From the NCBI GenBank assembly GCA_951640165.1, contig OX621265.1, positions 18,985,001 to 19,049,000 on the forward strand: DNA of 64,000 nt. Direction: 5' to 3'. The position numbers and the translations under genes were made by a program. Shown here piece by piece: positions 10,513 to 20,390 of this stretch. Numbering within the stretch: position 1 is the first letter of the stretch; each line of letters opens with the position of its first letter. Source of the stretch: Pseudoips prasinana (Eukaryota; Arthropoda; Insecta; Lepidoptera; Nolidae). The notes under the pieces were generated by a model. That model did not search any database, was not told the origin of the DNA, and saw nothing but the letters and a program-made list of their open reading frames with translations.

Positions 10513-10815
10513 ATGTCTACCCAGAGAGAACGAGGTCCTGAGTTCAAATACCGGGCTTGGGACCTTTCTGTAAAAAGAAAAAAATCTCAGCATCAGCCCG
10601 AAGTCTGGGAGTTGGCGGTATTATACCCCCGTGCCTCGGAGAGCACGTAAAGCCGTCGCTCCTGTACCTGACCTCTTTCTAGTCATGTCGCTAGTCGCCC
10701 CATCGGATTATGAGAGTGATGGATAGAAAGTGCCCCTCTCTTTGCGCACACGCTTGTGCACTATAATATGTCCTGCGCAGTTGTGCCATTTCAGACTTGC
10801 ACGGACAACGAGTGC
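10513..10815 (+). mobile_element. SINE G (tRNA-derived), partial
   Basis: Starts inside the tRNA-like head (gaggtcctgagttcaaat), then cagcccgaagtctgggag, gtgcctcggagagcacgt and gcgcacacgcttgtgcac. The 3' gaattcggt end is lost. Confidence 0.75.
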
Positions 10816-10964
10816 CTTTGTTTTTCTTTTTATTGAAATTTTTTGATTGTTATTTTATATTTTTGTTGTCTGTGCAATGTTTTTGAATAAATCTTTTTCT
10901 TTCTTTCTTTTCTTACAGTTGGCTATTCTCCATTGATACTTCTAGTTTCTAGTTACTTATTACA

Positions 10965-11430
10965 GATATTTAGGTACACGGAATGTTAAAACATTTATAC
11001 AATTTATTTTATAATGGGAGTGATATTTAGCTAGCTTGTATTAAGTTACTAGCTGTGCCCCGCGGTTTAACCCGCGTTAAATTTTATAAATTATCACTGA
11101 TCCTGCCCCGTTGTTTTAAGCGTGATAATATGTAGCCTATATGTTGACCCGACCTCTTAGTAATACTCATGCAAAATTTGAAGTAAATCCATGCAGGACT
11201 TTTTGAGTTTAGCCCGGACATACATACAGACACACAGACAAAAATTCTAAAAACTATATTTTTGGCTTCGATATCGAAAGTATCTCACGCCTCAAGTATC
11301 CTTTTTGAAAAATATTTAATTTACAGTTTTGATTTTCCTACGATTTTATTATATGTATAGATTGTCAAGCAGATTATGTTTAGGTTTAATTATTGAAATT
11401 TATATTTTACTACATTACATAATTGCCGCC
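10965..11430 (+). repeat. repeat P, interrupted by a Helitron
   Basis: 10965-11048 and 11362-11430 match 59400-59560 (atatttagctagcttgtatt and gattatgtttaggtt). The break falls exactly where Helitron 11049-11361 lies. Confidence 0.65.
11049..11361 (-). mobile_element. Helitron family D, complete
   Basis: The 3' terminus CTAG with upstream hairpin (ctagctgtgccccgcggt ... cccgcg) is at the left and the 5' TC terminus (ending tatgtatagA) at the right. Flanking bases are A and T with no target duplication, the Helitron signature. Uninterrupted repeat P at 59480 gives the empty site (...aagttattgt...). Confidence 0.88.
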
Positions 11431-11439
11431 GTGGTCGGA

Positions 11440-11790
11440 ATTTGGCCTGGAGGACAATATTATTCAAATTCAAATACAAATATTTATTTGTCAAAATGTG
11501 GTCAAAAATACAGGTCTTGGAGTAATCATTTGAAGTCTCACACACAAGCCATTTTACATAATGGCATACAAATTATAACTATCTACTAAAGGTACACTTA
11601 AGATACTAGGGCTTACATGTCAAATATTCTTCTACAGATTAAAAACATTTTTCTCTCAACCATGAACGTAGCTGGGTTCTAAATTTGTTGATTGGTAAAT
11701 CTCTTATACCTTCAGGCAAGTGGTTATATATTCGCACTGACATTGCGTAGCTGCTACGACTACATAATTCGGTTCTTAATGGAGGCAAGT
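11440..11790 (-). pseudogene. Jockey/CR1-type non-LTR C-terminus and 3' UTR
   Basis: The minus frame reads RIYNHLPEGIRDLPINKF, then RTQLRSWLREKCF, a TAA, and SVEEYLT. This resembles the conserved end of Jockey-group ORF2 (YNxLPxxIKxLxxxKFKxxLKxWLxxxxFYSVxEFL), with the expected Tyr codon turned into a stop. The 3' UTR ends in an aaatatttgtatttgaattt run. A 5'-truncated dead copy. Confidence 0.65.
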
Positions 11791-11955
11791 ATTATTCGCC
11801 TGACTCACAGTACAGCACAGCACAGCACAGACACACAGCTGGTTTTTACATATTTAGTTTGTAGCTTTTTTACTTGACAGATTCCACTAGCCTCCGTCGG
11901 TCATTGAAGTCAGGGTTTCGCTGTTTCCCCACCAAAATCTTTCATTTTTTTTTCA

Positions 11956-12193
11956 CGGTCACCGTAGTCTAGTTGGTAGTGCTCCTGCCTACGAAGCTGG
12001 TGGTCCTGGGTTCGAATCCCGGTAAGTGCAAATATTTGTGTGATGAGCACGAATATTTGTTTCTGAGTCATGGATGTTTTTTATCTATATAAGTATGTAT
12101 ATCGTCGCCTGGTACTAATAGTACAAACTTTGCTTAGTTTGGGGCTAGAATGATCTGTGTGACATTGTCCCTAGATATTATTATTATTATTAT
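11956..12193 (+). mobile_element. SINE A, full copy with short internal deletion
   Basis: Good head (tctagttggtagtgctcctg, gggttcgaatccc). The tail lacks a few tatctat units and ends in (att)n. Confidence 0.87.
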
Positions 12194-12204
12194 TCTTCAG
12201 TCTA

Positions 12205-12425
12205 ACCTATAGCTGCAGGCCGCGAGTTGGATTCGCACCTAAGACAGATATTTGTGAGCATGAACATGTCTGTTTGTCCTGAGTCTGAGTGTAATTATCT
12301 ATATAAGTATGTATTTACAAAAGAAAAGTATGTAGTATATCAGTTATCTGGTTTCCATAGTACAAGCTTTGCTTAGTTTGGGATTAGGTGGCCGTGTGTC
12401 AATAATGTCTCGGGATATTACAATA
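12205..12425 (+). mobile_element. SINE B, diverged head
   Basis: Head ggattcgcacctaagacag, core (tgtttgtcctgagtctgag), then the uninterrupted tgtaattatctatataag junction, which serves as an empty site for the two Helitron-filled copies, and the tail to tctcgggatatta. Confidence 0.8.
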
Positions 12426-13375
12426 CAATACAAATACTCTGTATTGTACACCAAGATTTACATTTAAAGTAAACAGGTGTATTAAATATGGTACAATGGG
12501 CGGTCTTATCGCTAACTGCGATCTCTTCCAGACAACCTTAGGATGGACAAAATCAGCAAGAAGAACAATTAAACGAGTGATAGGGGTGTAGCAATTTAAG
12601 AAAGAAATAGTAAATATAAATAGACTAGTCTAGTAGATTAAGAGGGAAAAGTACGAAAAATAATCTTGAAGTAACGCCTACAGCTTGTAGGTATTACATA
12701 TATATATTTATAATAATAATATATTTACATATTAATATGTAATTTAAATTTATCGATATATATTATATACAACATACATATAACAAATAAATACTACAAA
12801 TACATACATTCTATTAGTGATAGGTCATCTCCAATCACAACACTGTTATTATGCAATAATAACTATTTATTGTGACAGGTAGTACTCTTTCACTAGCTTT
12901 TTTTATTATTTATTATTATTATTATTTATTAGACTGCCAGCGGTCCTACTTGCCTCTGTTGTTCGTTGAAGTCAGGATTTTGGTGGCATCCCACCAAAGT
13001 CTATACAGTTCTGGGTTTGAATATAACATACGGAACCTCGTGATTCCCACGATACACGCTTGACCAGAAATGCGGAGTAATCGGCCGTTCACCCCTGAGT
13101 GCCGTAGTAAAGACTAAAGGACACTATACGTCCGTCTGTGAGCGCATAACTACAAAACTTATCGACAGCTGTATGTTTGTTAGTCACTCTTATTGTTTAA
13201 GCGAAACGCATACCGTGTGAAGAAGGTGGAAAATATAAAAATATTCATCCCCATTTTTGTTATCATGACTTTCACTGCTTCTCCAGACATTAGAGGCATG
13301 CGGGGGCTCAAACAAATAAAACTATACCCCCAACCTATTCGATTTTTAAATTTGACGTTTGCAGTGAGCCTACTT
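12426..13375. other. no gene seen
   Basis: Contains a fragment related to 14160-14215 (ggcggtcttatcgc ... cagacaaccttaggatgga, 12500-12545), a degenerate block like 11880-11950 near 12935-13010, and TA-rich tracts at 12690-12790. Confidence 0.4.
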
Positions 13376-13384
13376 TTTTTTTTA

Positions 13385-13800
13385 AAGATTACGCCCGCAC
13401 TAGTGGCGCCCCGTGTAGCGGGATACTTTACAACATATAATAGACGGACATTACATCCTGATTCAGAACAACTATTTATGGGTCACACAAATAGTTGTCC
13501 CTGGCAAACTGATTGCTTTGCTTGTGGCATTGCTAAGATCCTGCCATGAACATGTGGCAGGGCAGATTGGGCATGATGTTAGTTGGGCCTTGGATCGGAC
13601 TGATGCTCCACAAATACAGTCTATTTTGTCGTGACAAATGGAAATCCGTTGTCCCTGCCTTCCCCTCTGGGAAACAGGCGTGAGTCTATATATGTATGTA
13701 AATAGTTGTACAGCGCGGGACTCGAACCCGCGACAGGTAGCGGTGAGGCGAATTGAGGCGGTCTTAGCCGCTGCCCCACACGTGCAGTCTACTGGATTGA
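13385..13800 (-). mobile_element. SINE C (tRNA-derived), split by non-LTR F
   Basis: Tail at 13385-13488 and head at 13710-13800 (gggactcgaacccgcgac is the B-box complement; tgcagtc end). The insertion of element F is flanked by the 10-bp repeat AAATAGTTGT (13489-13498 and 13700-13709). Confidence 0.8.
13499..13699 (+). pseudogene. non-LTR element F, C-terminal fragment with target duplication
   Basis: The frame ends RDKWKSVVPAFPSGKQA-stop (TGA near 13680), followed by gtctatatatgtatgt. The upstream reading frame ( ... HVAGQIGHDVSWALDRTDA ...) is readable. The short length and clean 10-bp duplication fit a 5'-truncated insertion into SINE C. Confidence 0.7.
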
Positions 13801-14094
13801 AACCTGAGCTCAAGGCGGCTACTGACATAGAGATGCCTAACAGGGTCGTTTTTTGAGGACATTTTGTCCAACTGTCACTTTAATACCTGACCCGCTCGTC
13901 CAATGCTCCTCCTTCTCTGTACTTGCTGGGAAACTACAGGTATTTTAAAAATCAGTAAAACCCATTGTATTTGAATTAACAACTTCAAATCTTCGTAGAA
14001 AAGAAAATGCAAGCTAACATGCAAATTTTTTTAACAAAGAAATATCATATCACCATTTTTTGGCTAGCCCGACCCGGGATTTGAACCCAGTCTG

Positions 14095-14215
14095 GGTTCA
14101 GAATTATCAGAAATCATTTATTCGCTTAGATATATCATGATATAAACAAGTTGTACAAAGGGCGGTCTTATCGCATAAAGCGATCTCTTCCAGACAACGT
14201 TAGGATGGATAGGAG
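14095..14215 (-). mobile_element. non-LTR 3' UTR fragment with conserved hairpin
   Basis: The complement reads gtctggaagagatcgctt ... gcgataagaccgccc ... aataaatgatttctga. The short hairpin (atcgcttta-tgcgat) also occurs at 12500-12545. No coding part is present. Confidence 0.5.
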
Positions 14216-14464
14216 CTGAACATTAACTTATACCTAGCAGCAGGTGTGCAACAAGACATACACCAAAATTGTGGTATATCCACAAAAAAAAGATATTTAA
14301 TAAATTTACTGTTAAAAAGATGGAAATGTAAAATAAACATAATTAAATATCTATTACAAGTATTCAAATATTAAAACAACAATTAATCCATATTCAAATC
14401 TAAAAATTTATGATTAAATAAACTTAGTAATGTCAAGTATATTTATAAATTAATTTACCTACAT
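14216..14464. other. no gene seen
   Basis: AT-rich with a CCTA-type start; no repeat match. Confidence 0.35.
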
Positions 14465-14711
14465 ACTTACTTATTTACTTATCATACGGACAGTGGTTAC
14501 CCTGGTGTCAGAGTTGTTCAAGCCGCCCAGTAGGCCCCTGACATGGCTTAAAGGCTGTTGCCTAATTGCTACAACCGGGACCGACCGCTTAACGTGCCCT
14601 CCGAAGCACAGAGACGCTCACAAATTAAACCAGTTTAACGGTCACCCATCTATGGACTGACCGCGAGCCTAGTTGCTTAACCTCGCCAATCCCTTACAGA
14701 CCGGTGAGAGC
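14465..14711 (-). mobile_element. 5S-rRNA-derived SINE H, full copy
   Basis: Read on the minus strand: cgaggttaagcaactaggct, cgcggtcagtccatagatgg and gtgaccg, corresponding to the 5S rRNA internal promoter (A box, intermediate element, C box). A unique body (gcggcttgaacaactctga) and a (TAAG)n-like tail follow. Confidence 0.85.
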
Positions 14712-14863
14712 TTACCTACATACAAATGTCATAATATATTAATTTATTGTGTACCTAACAGCAATTTGTTGCCAATCATGTCCGAAGCTTTGTTTTAAAA
14801 TACCTAAAAGCTCTGCATGCTACTGCTATACATAAAGTCATTATATAAAATTAAAAAAAAAAA

Positions 14864-15265
14864 ACTCTAGAGGTGTCAAAGGACACCCGGATCATCATCA
14901 TCATCATCATATCAGCCGAAAGACGTCCACTGCTGGACAAAGGCCTCCCCCAAAGATCTCCACAATTGCCGGTCTTGCGCTATCCGCATCCAGCGATTTC
15001 CAGGATGGAACGAAGTTATTTCTTATTATTTATTATTTACAAAAAACCTGTATATACTCAACAAAAATAATCGTCGCGACACCACATTGTTCAATGCGAA
15101 ATAGAAATGAAAATATCTGGCTTGCTTTCTATAAGAGAGAGAGAGACAGACAGAGAAACATGCGCACGCCGCACAGCTGCAAAAAGTGTCGTCACAACTT
15201 TTCGTAAGATTTTTTTCCGTCTAGCCCCCTTTCACAACGCGCGATAAGGAACTTCGTTCCAAAAC
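14864..15265 (+). mobile_element. repeat S, split by an RTE tail
   Basis: 14864-14888 and 15003-15265 match the uninterrupted copies at 44090-44375 and 48360-48640 (ggtgtcaagggacacccgg; ggaacgaagttatttctta; ... ggaacttcgttcc). It has a subterminal inverted repeat GGAACGAAGTT/AACTTCGTTCC. Non-coding. Confidence 0.75.
14889..15002 (-). mobile_element. RTE 3' end inserted in repeat S
   Basis: (atc)n followed by the complement of the RTE tail (agccgaaagacgtccactgc, then aaagatctccacaattgcc). It interrupts S at cccGGAT^gg; GGAT is found on both sides. Confidence 0.75.
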
Positions 15266-15376
15266 CTTCGGGTTGGATTCCCACATAAAATAATTATTTG
15301 AGTGACTCTGAATAAATTAAATGTATGATTTCCTGTTCTTGATTAATATACGCTTTTCATTGCAAATAATGAGGCG

Positions 15377-15630
15377 CTCATAGCCAGATGCCCTCACCGA
15401 TCCGTAAGTGATTGGCGAGGTTAAGCAACAAGGCTCGCGGTCAGTCCATAGATGGGTGACCGCCAAAGTGGTTTAATTTGTGAGCGTCTCCGTGCTTCGG
15501 AGGGCACGTTAAGCTGTCGGTCCCGGTTGTACATTAGGCAACAGTCGTTAAGCCATGTCAGAGGCCTACTGGGCGGCTTGAACAACTCTGACACCAGGGT
15601 AACCACTGCCCATACGATAAGTAAGTAAGT
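15377..15630 (+). mobile_element. 5S-rRNA-derived SINE H, full copy
   Basis: Best-preserved copy: cgaggttaagcaacaaggct, cgcggtcagtccatagatgg, gtgaccgcc. Then a tRNA-unlike body and a taagtaagtaagt tail. Agreement with insect 5S rRNA is strong across the A-box to C-box region. Confidence 0.88.
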
Positions 15631-15782
15631 ATTGCAAATAATGCTGTAAAACTACAATTTAATAGTTTAGAGTGTGTTATCAATATGATTTATGTTATCA
15701 AGTAATCAATAGCAACGGTTATAACGTCGCTGCTATATTATAATTATATATGTGCATTGTGATTATTCATTAAATTAGTGCT

Positions 15783-16087
15783 ATTATACATATAATAAAA
15801 TCGTAGGAAAGTCAAAAGTGTACATAGCATATTTTTTTAAAAGGATGCTTGGGGCGAGATCTGCAATCGATATCGAAGCCAGAAATATAGTTTTTTGAAT
15901 GTTTGTCTGTTTATATGTTCGGGCTAAACTCAAAAAGTACTGAATGGATTTACTTCAATATTTTTACGAATATTACTAAGAGGTCGGGTCAACATATAGG
16001 CTATATATTATCACGCTATCACCTACGGGAGAGGAGCTGTGATAATTTATAAAGTTTAACGCGGTTTAAACCGCGGGGCACAGCTAG
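15783..16087 (+). mobile_element. Helitron family D, complete but with mutated 5' end
   Basis: The 5' TC is changed (tattatacatataataaaatc), the 3' hairpin and cacagCTAG are intact and followed by T. Confidence 0.8.
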
Positions 16088-16448
16088 TTACTATAATAAT
16101 TTTACATGTTGAAACTATTAATAATCGATATAAGACTCTCGATTGGTTATAACTGAAGAAAAATGTTAAAAGGATAGGAGATTATTAAACATTAATTTAA
16201 TATCTTATTACGACCATCAATTAGAACGTTACTCTGTTCAATTAAATATTGTGAGAGGAAAACATTTCGAAGTATTAACGTGCAAAAGCTACGAGTGCGT
16301 AATAGATATGATCTTTCACATGCAACTGTGAACATATCAGTCGGCCATGGTTGTAGAAAACAAAGCCTCCATCCTCTGAAAGGGTGTTAGCAAGTGGCAA
16401 TGAAATACTACATAACATATTTTCATGAAACTTTGTAGTAATCAACAT
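16088..16448. other. no gene seen
   Basis: AT-rich; frames here are short and cross repeat boundaries. Confidence 0.4.
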
Positions 16449-16520
16449 CATCGTATCGGTCGAAAGACGTCCACTGCTGGACAAAGGCGGGAGGCCTTTG
16501 TCCAGCAGTGGACGTCTCAA
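16449..16520. repeat. head-to-head RTE tails forming a perfect palindrome
   Basis: 24-bp arms starting agacgtccactgctggacaa (16465-16488) and their exact complement (16494-16517) around a 5-nt centre. Each arm is the last segment of the RTE/E tail. Confidence 0.8.
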
Positions 16521-16564
16521 GGAGCAATGTAGCTTATAGGTATGTTCAAAATACACAGGCTTTA

Positions 16565-16683
16565 ATTTATAAAGAATCATCATATCAGCCAAAGAATTTC
16601 CATCGCTGGACAAAAGGCCCCCCCAAAGAATGGGGGGATATGCCATAATCGCCACGTTTGGCAGACGGGTTAGCGATCGCAGT
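16565..16683 (-). mobile_element. element E, 3' part
   Basis: atcatcatatcagccaaag, then cataatcgccacgtttggca and gggttagcgatcgcagtt; 5'-truncated. Confidence 0.7.
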
Positions 16684-16857
16684 TCTGTATGGGAACCCCC
16701 TTAAAACTTTATTTTATTTTGTTTTTTAGTATTTGTTGCTATAGCGGCTACAGAAACACATCATCTGTGAAAATTTCAACTGTCTAACTATCACGGTTCA
16801 TAAGATACAGCCTGGTGACAGACGGACAGACAGACAGCGAAGTCTTAGTAATAGGGT
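16684..16857 (+). mobile_element. repeat L-related element, 3' part
   Basis: Ends gacggacagacagacagcga, then a gggtccc end, like the gacggacagacagacagaca ... gggttccg end of the L copy at 52901-53506, but with a different body. Confidence 0.5.
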
Positions 16858-16859
16858 CC

Positions 16860-17112
16860 CACTTACTTATCGTATGGGCAGTGGTTACCCTGGTGTCAGA
16901 GTTGTTCAAGCCGCCCAGTAGGCCACTGACATCGCTTAACGACTGTTGCCTAATGTCTACAACCGGAACCGACTACTTATCGTGCCCTCCGAAGCACGGA
17001 GACGCTCAGAAATTAAACCACTTTCGAAGTCACCCATCTATGGACTGACCGCGAGCCTAGTTGCTTAACCTCGCCAATCACTTACGGACCGGTGAGAGCA
17101 TCTGGCTATGAG
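16860..17112 (-). mobile_element. 5S-rRNA-derived SINE H, full copy
   Basis: acttacttatcgtatggg tail complement, then the body, then cacccatctatggactgacc and gttgcttaacctcgccaatc. Confidence 0.85.
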
Positions 17113-17640
17113 CCCATATATATATATATATAGGGGCCCACTTTACCCTTTAGATACGGAACCCAATAAACTCCAAATCTATATGGCCAAGCTTTATGGT
17201 TGAAACAAATATGTGGTTTTCCAGTGCGCGGTGACGATGTATTATATTCGAACGCCGTCTCCATACGGATAAAAATATATTCTTTTATACCGGTCATCTT
17301 GATAACCAATAAGCTCTTCCTCAACGAATTCCGCAGTCAAACAAAAAAAAAGAAACAAACTGGTACCTACGTAAATTATTGTATTTTGACACTTTTGACA
17401 GCTGTCAAAATCAGTGTTGTCAGATTGCAGACTTGATTCCATTGCAATGTTGTGTACTTAAGCTTAAGATTGTACTTATGATATGAGGTTCTTAAGGCGC
17501 TCCTGTGTGTCGGTTAATAATAATAATATCCTTGGACATTATTACTAAAAACATGTTCTGACTATTTACTAGCGCTTTTTTAAAGTCTACGTGAATAAAA
17601 ACCTTTTTTATTTTATTTACTCACGGCCATCTGACATTTT
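17113..17640. other. no gene seen; fragment of repeat P-associated sequence
   Basis: 17545-17610 is an inverted match to the duplicated block at 59085-59228 (gttctgactattta ... agcgcttttttaaagtcta). Small frames here show no domain. Confidence 0.4.
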
Positions 17641-17880
17641 AGACATTCCTTAATAATTACATTAATTATTTTATTGTTGTTATTCTGCGTGTGAGTAAGG
17701 TCGCCAGAGCTCATAGGGGGGGGGGGGGGGGAGAAGGGTCAGAAACACTTGTTGCTGACTCTTAAAGGCCGACAACGCACCCACGACTCCTCTGGTGTTG
17801 CGAGTGTAGGTACATGGGCGGCGGTGATCACTTACCATCAGACGACACACTTGATCGTTTGTCGCCCTCTGATAAAAAAA
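17641..17880 (+). mobile_element. CR1-like non-LTR 3' UTR with 16-17 G tract
   Basis: gacgactcctctggtgttgc-like block, ggtgatcacttaccatcag and an A-run end. It contains a G homopolymer at about 17717-17733. No ORF remains. Confidence 0.55.
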
Positions 17881-17965
17881 TATCTGATCCCAAACTAAGC
17901 AGAGCTTGTAATACGGAAGCCAGATAACTAATACATTACATATTATACATCTTTTCTTTTGTAAA
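17881..17965 (-). mobile_element. SINE B tail
   Basis: atctgatcccaaactaagca ... ccagataacta, headless. Confidence 0.6.
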
Positions 17966-18111
17966 ATTTAAAACTTTTTCACATGGATATACAGAGGCCG
18001 ACTTAATGAAAAGAGTTATTTGGGCTGATTCTGCCATATTTTTCATAATATTTTCACGGGTTTACGGAATACTATTTGTTTGACCCATAAATAGTTGTTG
18101 TGAGTTTGGGT

Positions 18112-18251
18112 GTACAGACGCCAGCACATCCAGCTACCCCAATCTGTCAAATTTCTTTTATAGATTTTCAACTTTATCACATAAGCATAAGCTTCACTTT
18201 CAATTGGAGAAATTTGACAGATTGGGGTAGCTTGATGTGCCGACTCTGTAC
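18112..18251. mobile_element. MITE J (long inverted repeat), copy 1
   Basis: GTACAGACGCCAGCACATCC at the left mirrors ...gatgtgccgactctgtac at the right, and a second inverted block caatctgtcaaattt/aaatttgacagattg lies inside. Same size and order as 19573-19712 and 44645-44782. Confidence 0.8.
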
Positions 18252-18394
18252 TTAGTTCGTAGTTTTATATTGGTAGATGGTATCAGCTCACGATTCCACT
18301 ATTGCCTGGTGACACAGTGAAAGCCTTTTAAACTTACCGTAAAGGTAATGAATATTAGGGTGGGCATCGGTTACGACTCTATCACTACTGGAGT

Positions 18395-18650
18395 AATAAT
18401 AATAATATTATTCACACACGGCCATCTGATCCCAAACTAAGCAGAGCTTGTACTATGGAAACAAGATAACCGATATAGGTACTACATATACTACTTTTAT
18501 TTTATAAATACATACTTATAAAGATAATAACACCAAGACTCAGGATAAACAGACATGTTCATGCACACGAATATCTGTCCTGGGTAGGAATTGAACCCAC
18601 GACCTGCGACGTGCAAGGCCATTTACTAACCACGCCACAGGTCACCAGCA
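18395..18650 (-). mobile_element. SINE B, near full length
   Basis: Tail, core (ttcatgcacacgaatatctg) and head (ggaattgaacccacgacc). Confidence 0.82.
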
Positions 18651-18766
18651 ATAGAATCTGAGCGTAAGAAGTGTAGTTTATTATTATCAGCTTAGCTTAG
18701 GGGCAGTGATGATGACGATGATGAAGTGGTCCCGGTCGATTTCGGCCACGGCGACCGCTTCTTCTC

Positions 18767-19320
18767 CTACTGTAGCCGACGTTCGTGTGCTCGCATGTGG
18801 CTTATGTAGCCAATTTTATTTGAGAAAATCCTCGCACATTGCGGGCATGTGAGCACGCCATTGTCATAATTGTAATTGATCGCCGCAGCTGGGGCTCTAC
18901 CGGCTAAGTCACCGAACATCGATTTCTAAAATGGCGTTCAAATAAATAAAGGTTAAAAATGACTAAATCAATCGTTAAATCGGCTTCAACGTTAACAATC
19001 GATTCCGGACCATTTATGACGTCACATGTGCTCATGGAAGCCTATTTAACGATTGATTAAGTCATTTTTAACTTTTATTTATTTGAACGCCTTTTAAGAA
19101 ATCGATGTTCTGCGACTTAGCCGGTAGAGCCCCTGATCTGGCTTTCAATTCATCCCGCTTGGTACCCAGCTCAGCGCACCTTCCAGACTCGAAACAGTCG
19201 ACTTTGGCTTGGACTAAAGTCCGCCATTCTGCTGGATTGGACTGTTCCCATTGCGAGGGTTCTACGCCACGGTTCTTCGTGTGGCGCTTAAGCACATCTT
19301 TAGGTAGGCTACATACGCGG
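18767..19320 (-). pseudogene. non-LTR ORF2 C-terminus with C2H2 finger, split by MITE K
   Basis: On the minus strand, 19320-19134 reads LPKDVLKRHTKNRG, VEPSQWEQSNPAEWRTLV and AKVDCFESGRCAELGTKRDE. After MITE K the frame resumes [11 protein letters not shown], then the C2H2-type finger [21 protein letters not shown], ending in a TAG at 18767-18769. Several insect non-LTR elements end in a single finger of this form. The finger Cys2-His2 residues are intact. The 5' boundary is unclear and an RTE tail abuts at about 19325, so it is a dead fragment. Class within non-LTRs is not determined. Confidence 0.6.
18891..19133. mobile_element. MITE K, copy 1 (243 bp)
   Basis: Ends GGGGCTCTACCGGCTAAGTC ... 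and its complement ...GACTTAGCCGGTAGAGCCCC, with inverted similarity continuing inward (gttaaaaatgac/gtcatttttaac). A second copy of the same length is at 33644-33886. Confidence 0.85.
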
Positions 19321-19518
19321 CTGCTGCGCTTGGGCAGAAGGTTCTTGAGTGGCAACCACGAACCGGAAGTCGCAGCGTCGGAAAGATGGACCGATGATCT
19401 TGGGTCGCTGGAAGCCGCTGGATGTGAGTGGCTGAAGACGGGCATTGTGAATATCTTTGGGGAAGCCTTTGTCCAGCCGGGGAAATCTATCGGCTGATAT
19501 GGTGATTATGATGATGTT
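19321..19518 (+). mobile_element. RTE 3' end
   Basis: Parallels 2120-2312: ggttcttgagtggcaaccac, accggaagtcgcagcgt, tggaagccgctggatg, then ggcctttgtccag-like and a tgatgatg end. Confidence 0.75.
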
Positions 19519-19572
19519 GTTTGTTTTATATTGATACTAGTGAGCTACCTTTGTTTCGGGATGAACATATAT

Positions 19573-19712
19573 GTACAGACGCCAGCACATCCATCTACCC
19601 CAATCTGTCAAATTTCTTTTATAGATTTTAAACTTTATCACAAAAGCATAAGGTTCACTTTAAATTGGGAAATTTGACAGATTGGGGTAACTTGATGTGC
19701 TGGCGTCGGTAT
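19573..19712. mobile_element. MITE J, copy 2
   Basis: GTACAGACGCCAGCACATCC ... gatgtgctggcgtcggtat with the same inner inverted block as copy 1. Confidence 0.8.
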
Positions 19713-20198
19713 ATCACATATCCAGCAAGTATTCCGCGTAAACCCCTTTAAGGTCTATCTGACTTAGCATTAAAAAAGGCATAATACTATTTTTAAGTTA
19801 AGCCAGGGATCTTATATTTAATTTTGTGCCTCTAATTGTGAAAATAACTTTTTTATCATATTAACTTTCAACCCTTAATTCACTCCGTATAGTTTTGGGA
19901 TGAGTCCCTCCACCTTTCCCGTAGCTACCCCTCTTAGCTAACATTGATGTGGCTCAGGCATTACCGGGGAATCACTTGGATCCCAGAGACCTGTAATACA
20001 GGTTGTTTGAAAACCTACAACAGGCTCTGGTCTTTCACAATGTTATGTCACATAGTATATATATCAAGTGTAATACCACATAATAACCAACATTAACTAT
20101 TGTGAAGAGAAAATAAAATTTATTTTGATTGATTTGATCTTTTTTTTTATGTGTTACTGAAGCCCTGAAGCTATGAACAGATCTGTTCTGTGATGCTG

Positions 20199-20366
20199 TC
20201 ATGTGGAGTGGCTTCCCATTGGAAGCATGTTCTTATCTGCTGCCCAGAGCCACTGCCAGTCTTCCAGCTCTAGGATATGGTGACGTTTTAGTCGCCTCAC
20301 ATACTGTTCTATGGTGAGTTGGCGAGCAAGTTCGTTCGGGTGATGGATTAACCGTTCTTTGTATTT
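20199..20366 (-). pseudogene. coding-like fragment of unknown gene, cut by the R1-like insertion
   Basis: The minus frame, leaving out residues contributed by the inserted element, reads AAKYKERLIHHPNELARQLT, then IEQYVRRLKRHHILELEDWQ, then WLWAADKNMLPMGSHST before a TGA. Composition and helix-like spacing look protein-coding, unlike the surrounding repeats. It faintly resembles a CARD-type helical bundle (xLLxxxxxLxxxLxxxxIxxxLxxxxILxxxDxxWI), but I do not trust this as an assignment. A possible 3' splice site (ctggcag) falls in the target-site duplication at 20367-20378. It could be a host exon, a gene relic, or part of another transposon. Confidence 0.35.
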
Positions 20367-20378
20367 AGCTGCCAGACT
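20367..20378. repeat. target-site duplication, 3' side of R1-like element
   Basis: AGCTGCCAGACT; repeated at 25422-25433. Confidence 0.85.
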
Positions 20379-20390
20379 TTTTTTTTTTTT

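Noticed and set aside
15400..15480. possible 5S rRNA gene
   Set aside because: Only the internal promoter part resembles 5S; the flanks do not and the sequence continues into a SINE body.
16275..16655. 126-codon minus-strand frame
   Set aside because: Composed of antisense RTE/E tails and AT-rich filler; an artefact of repeats.
19068..19445. 125-codon minus and 130-codon plus frames as host genes
   Set aside because: They combine the non-LTR C-terminal fragment, MITE K edge and the antisense of an RTE tail.
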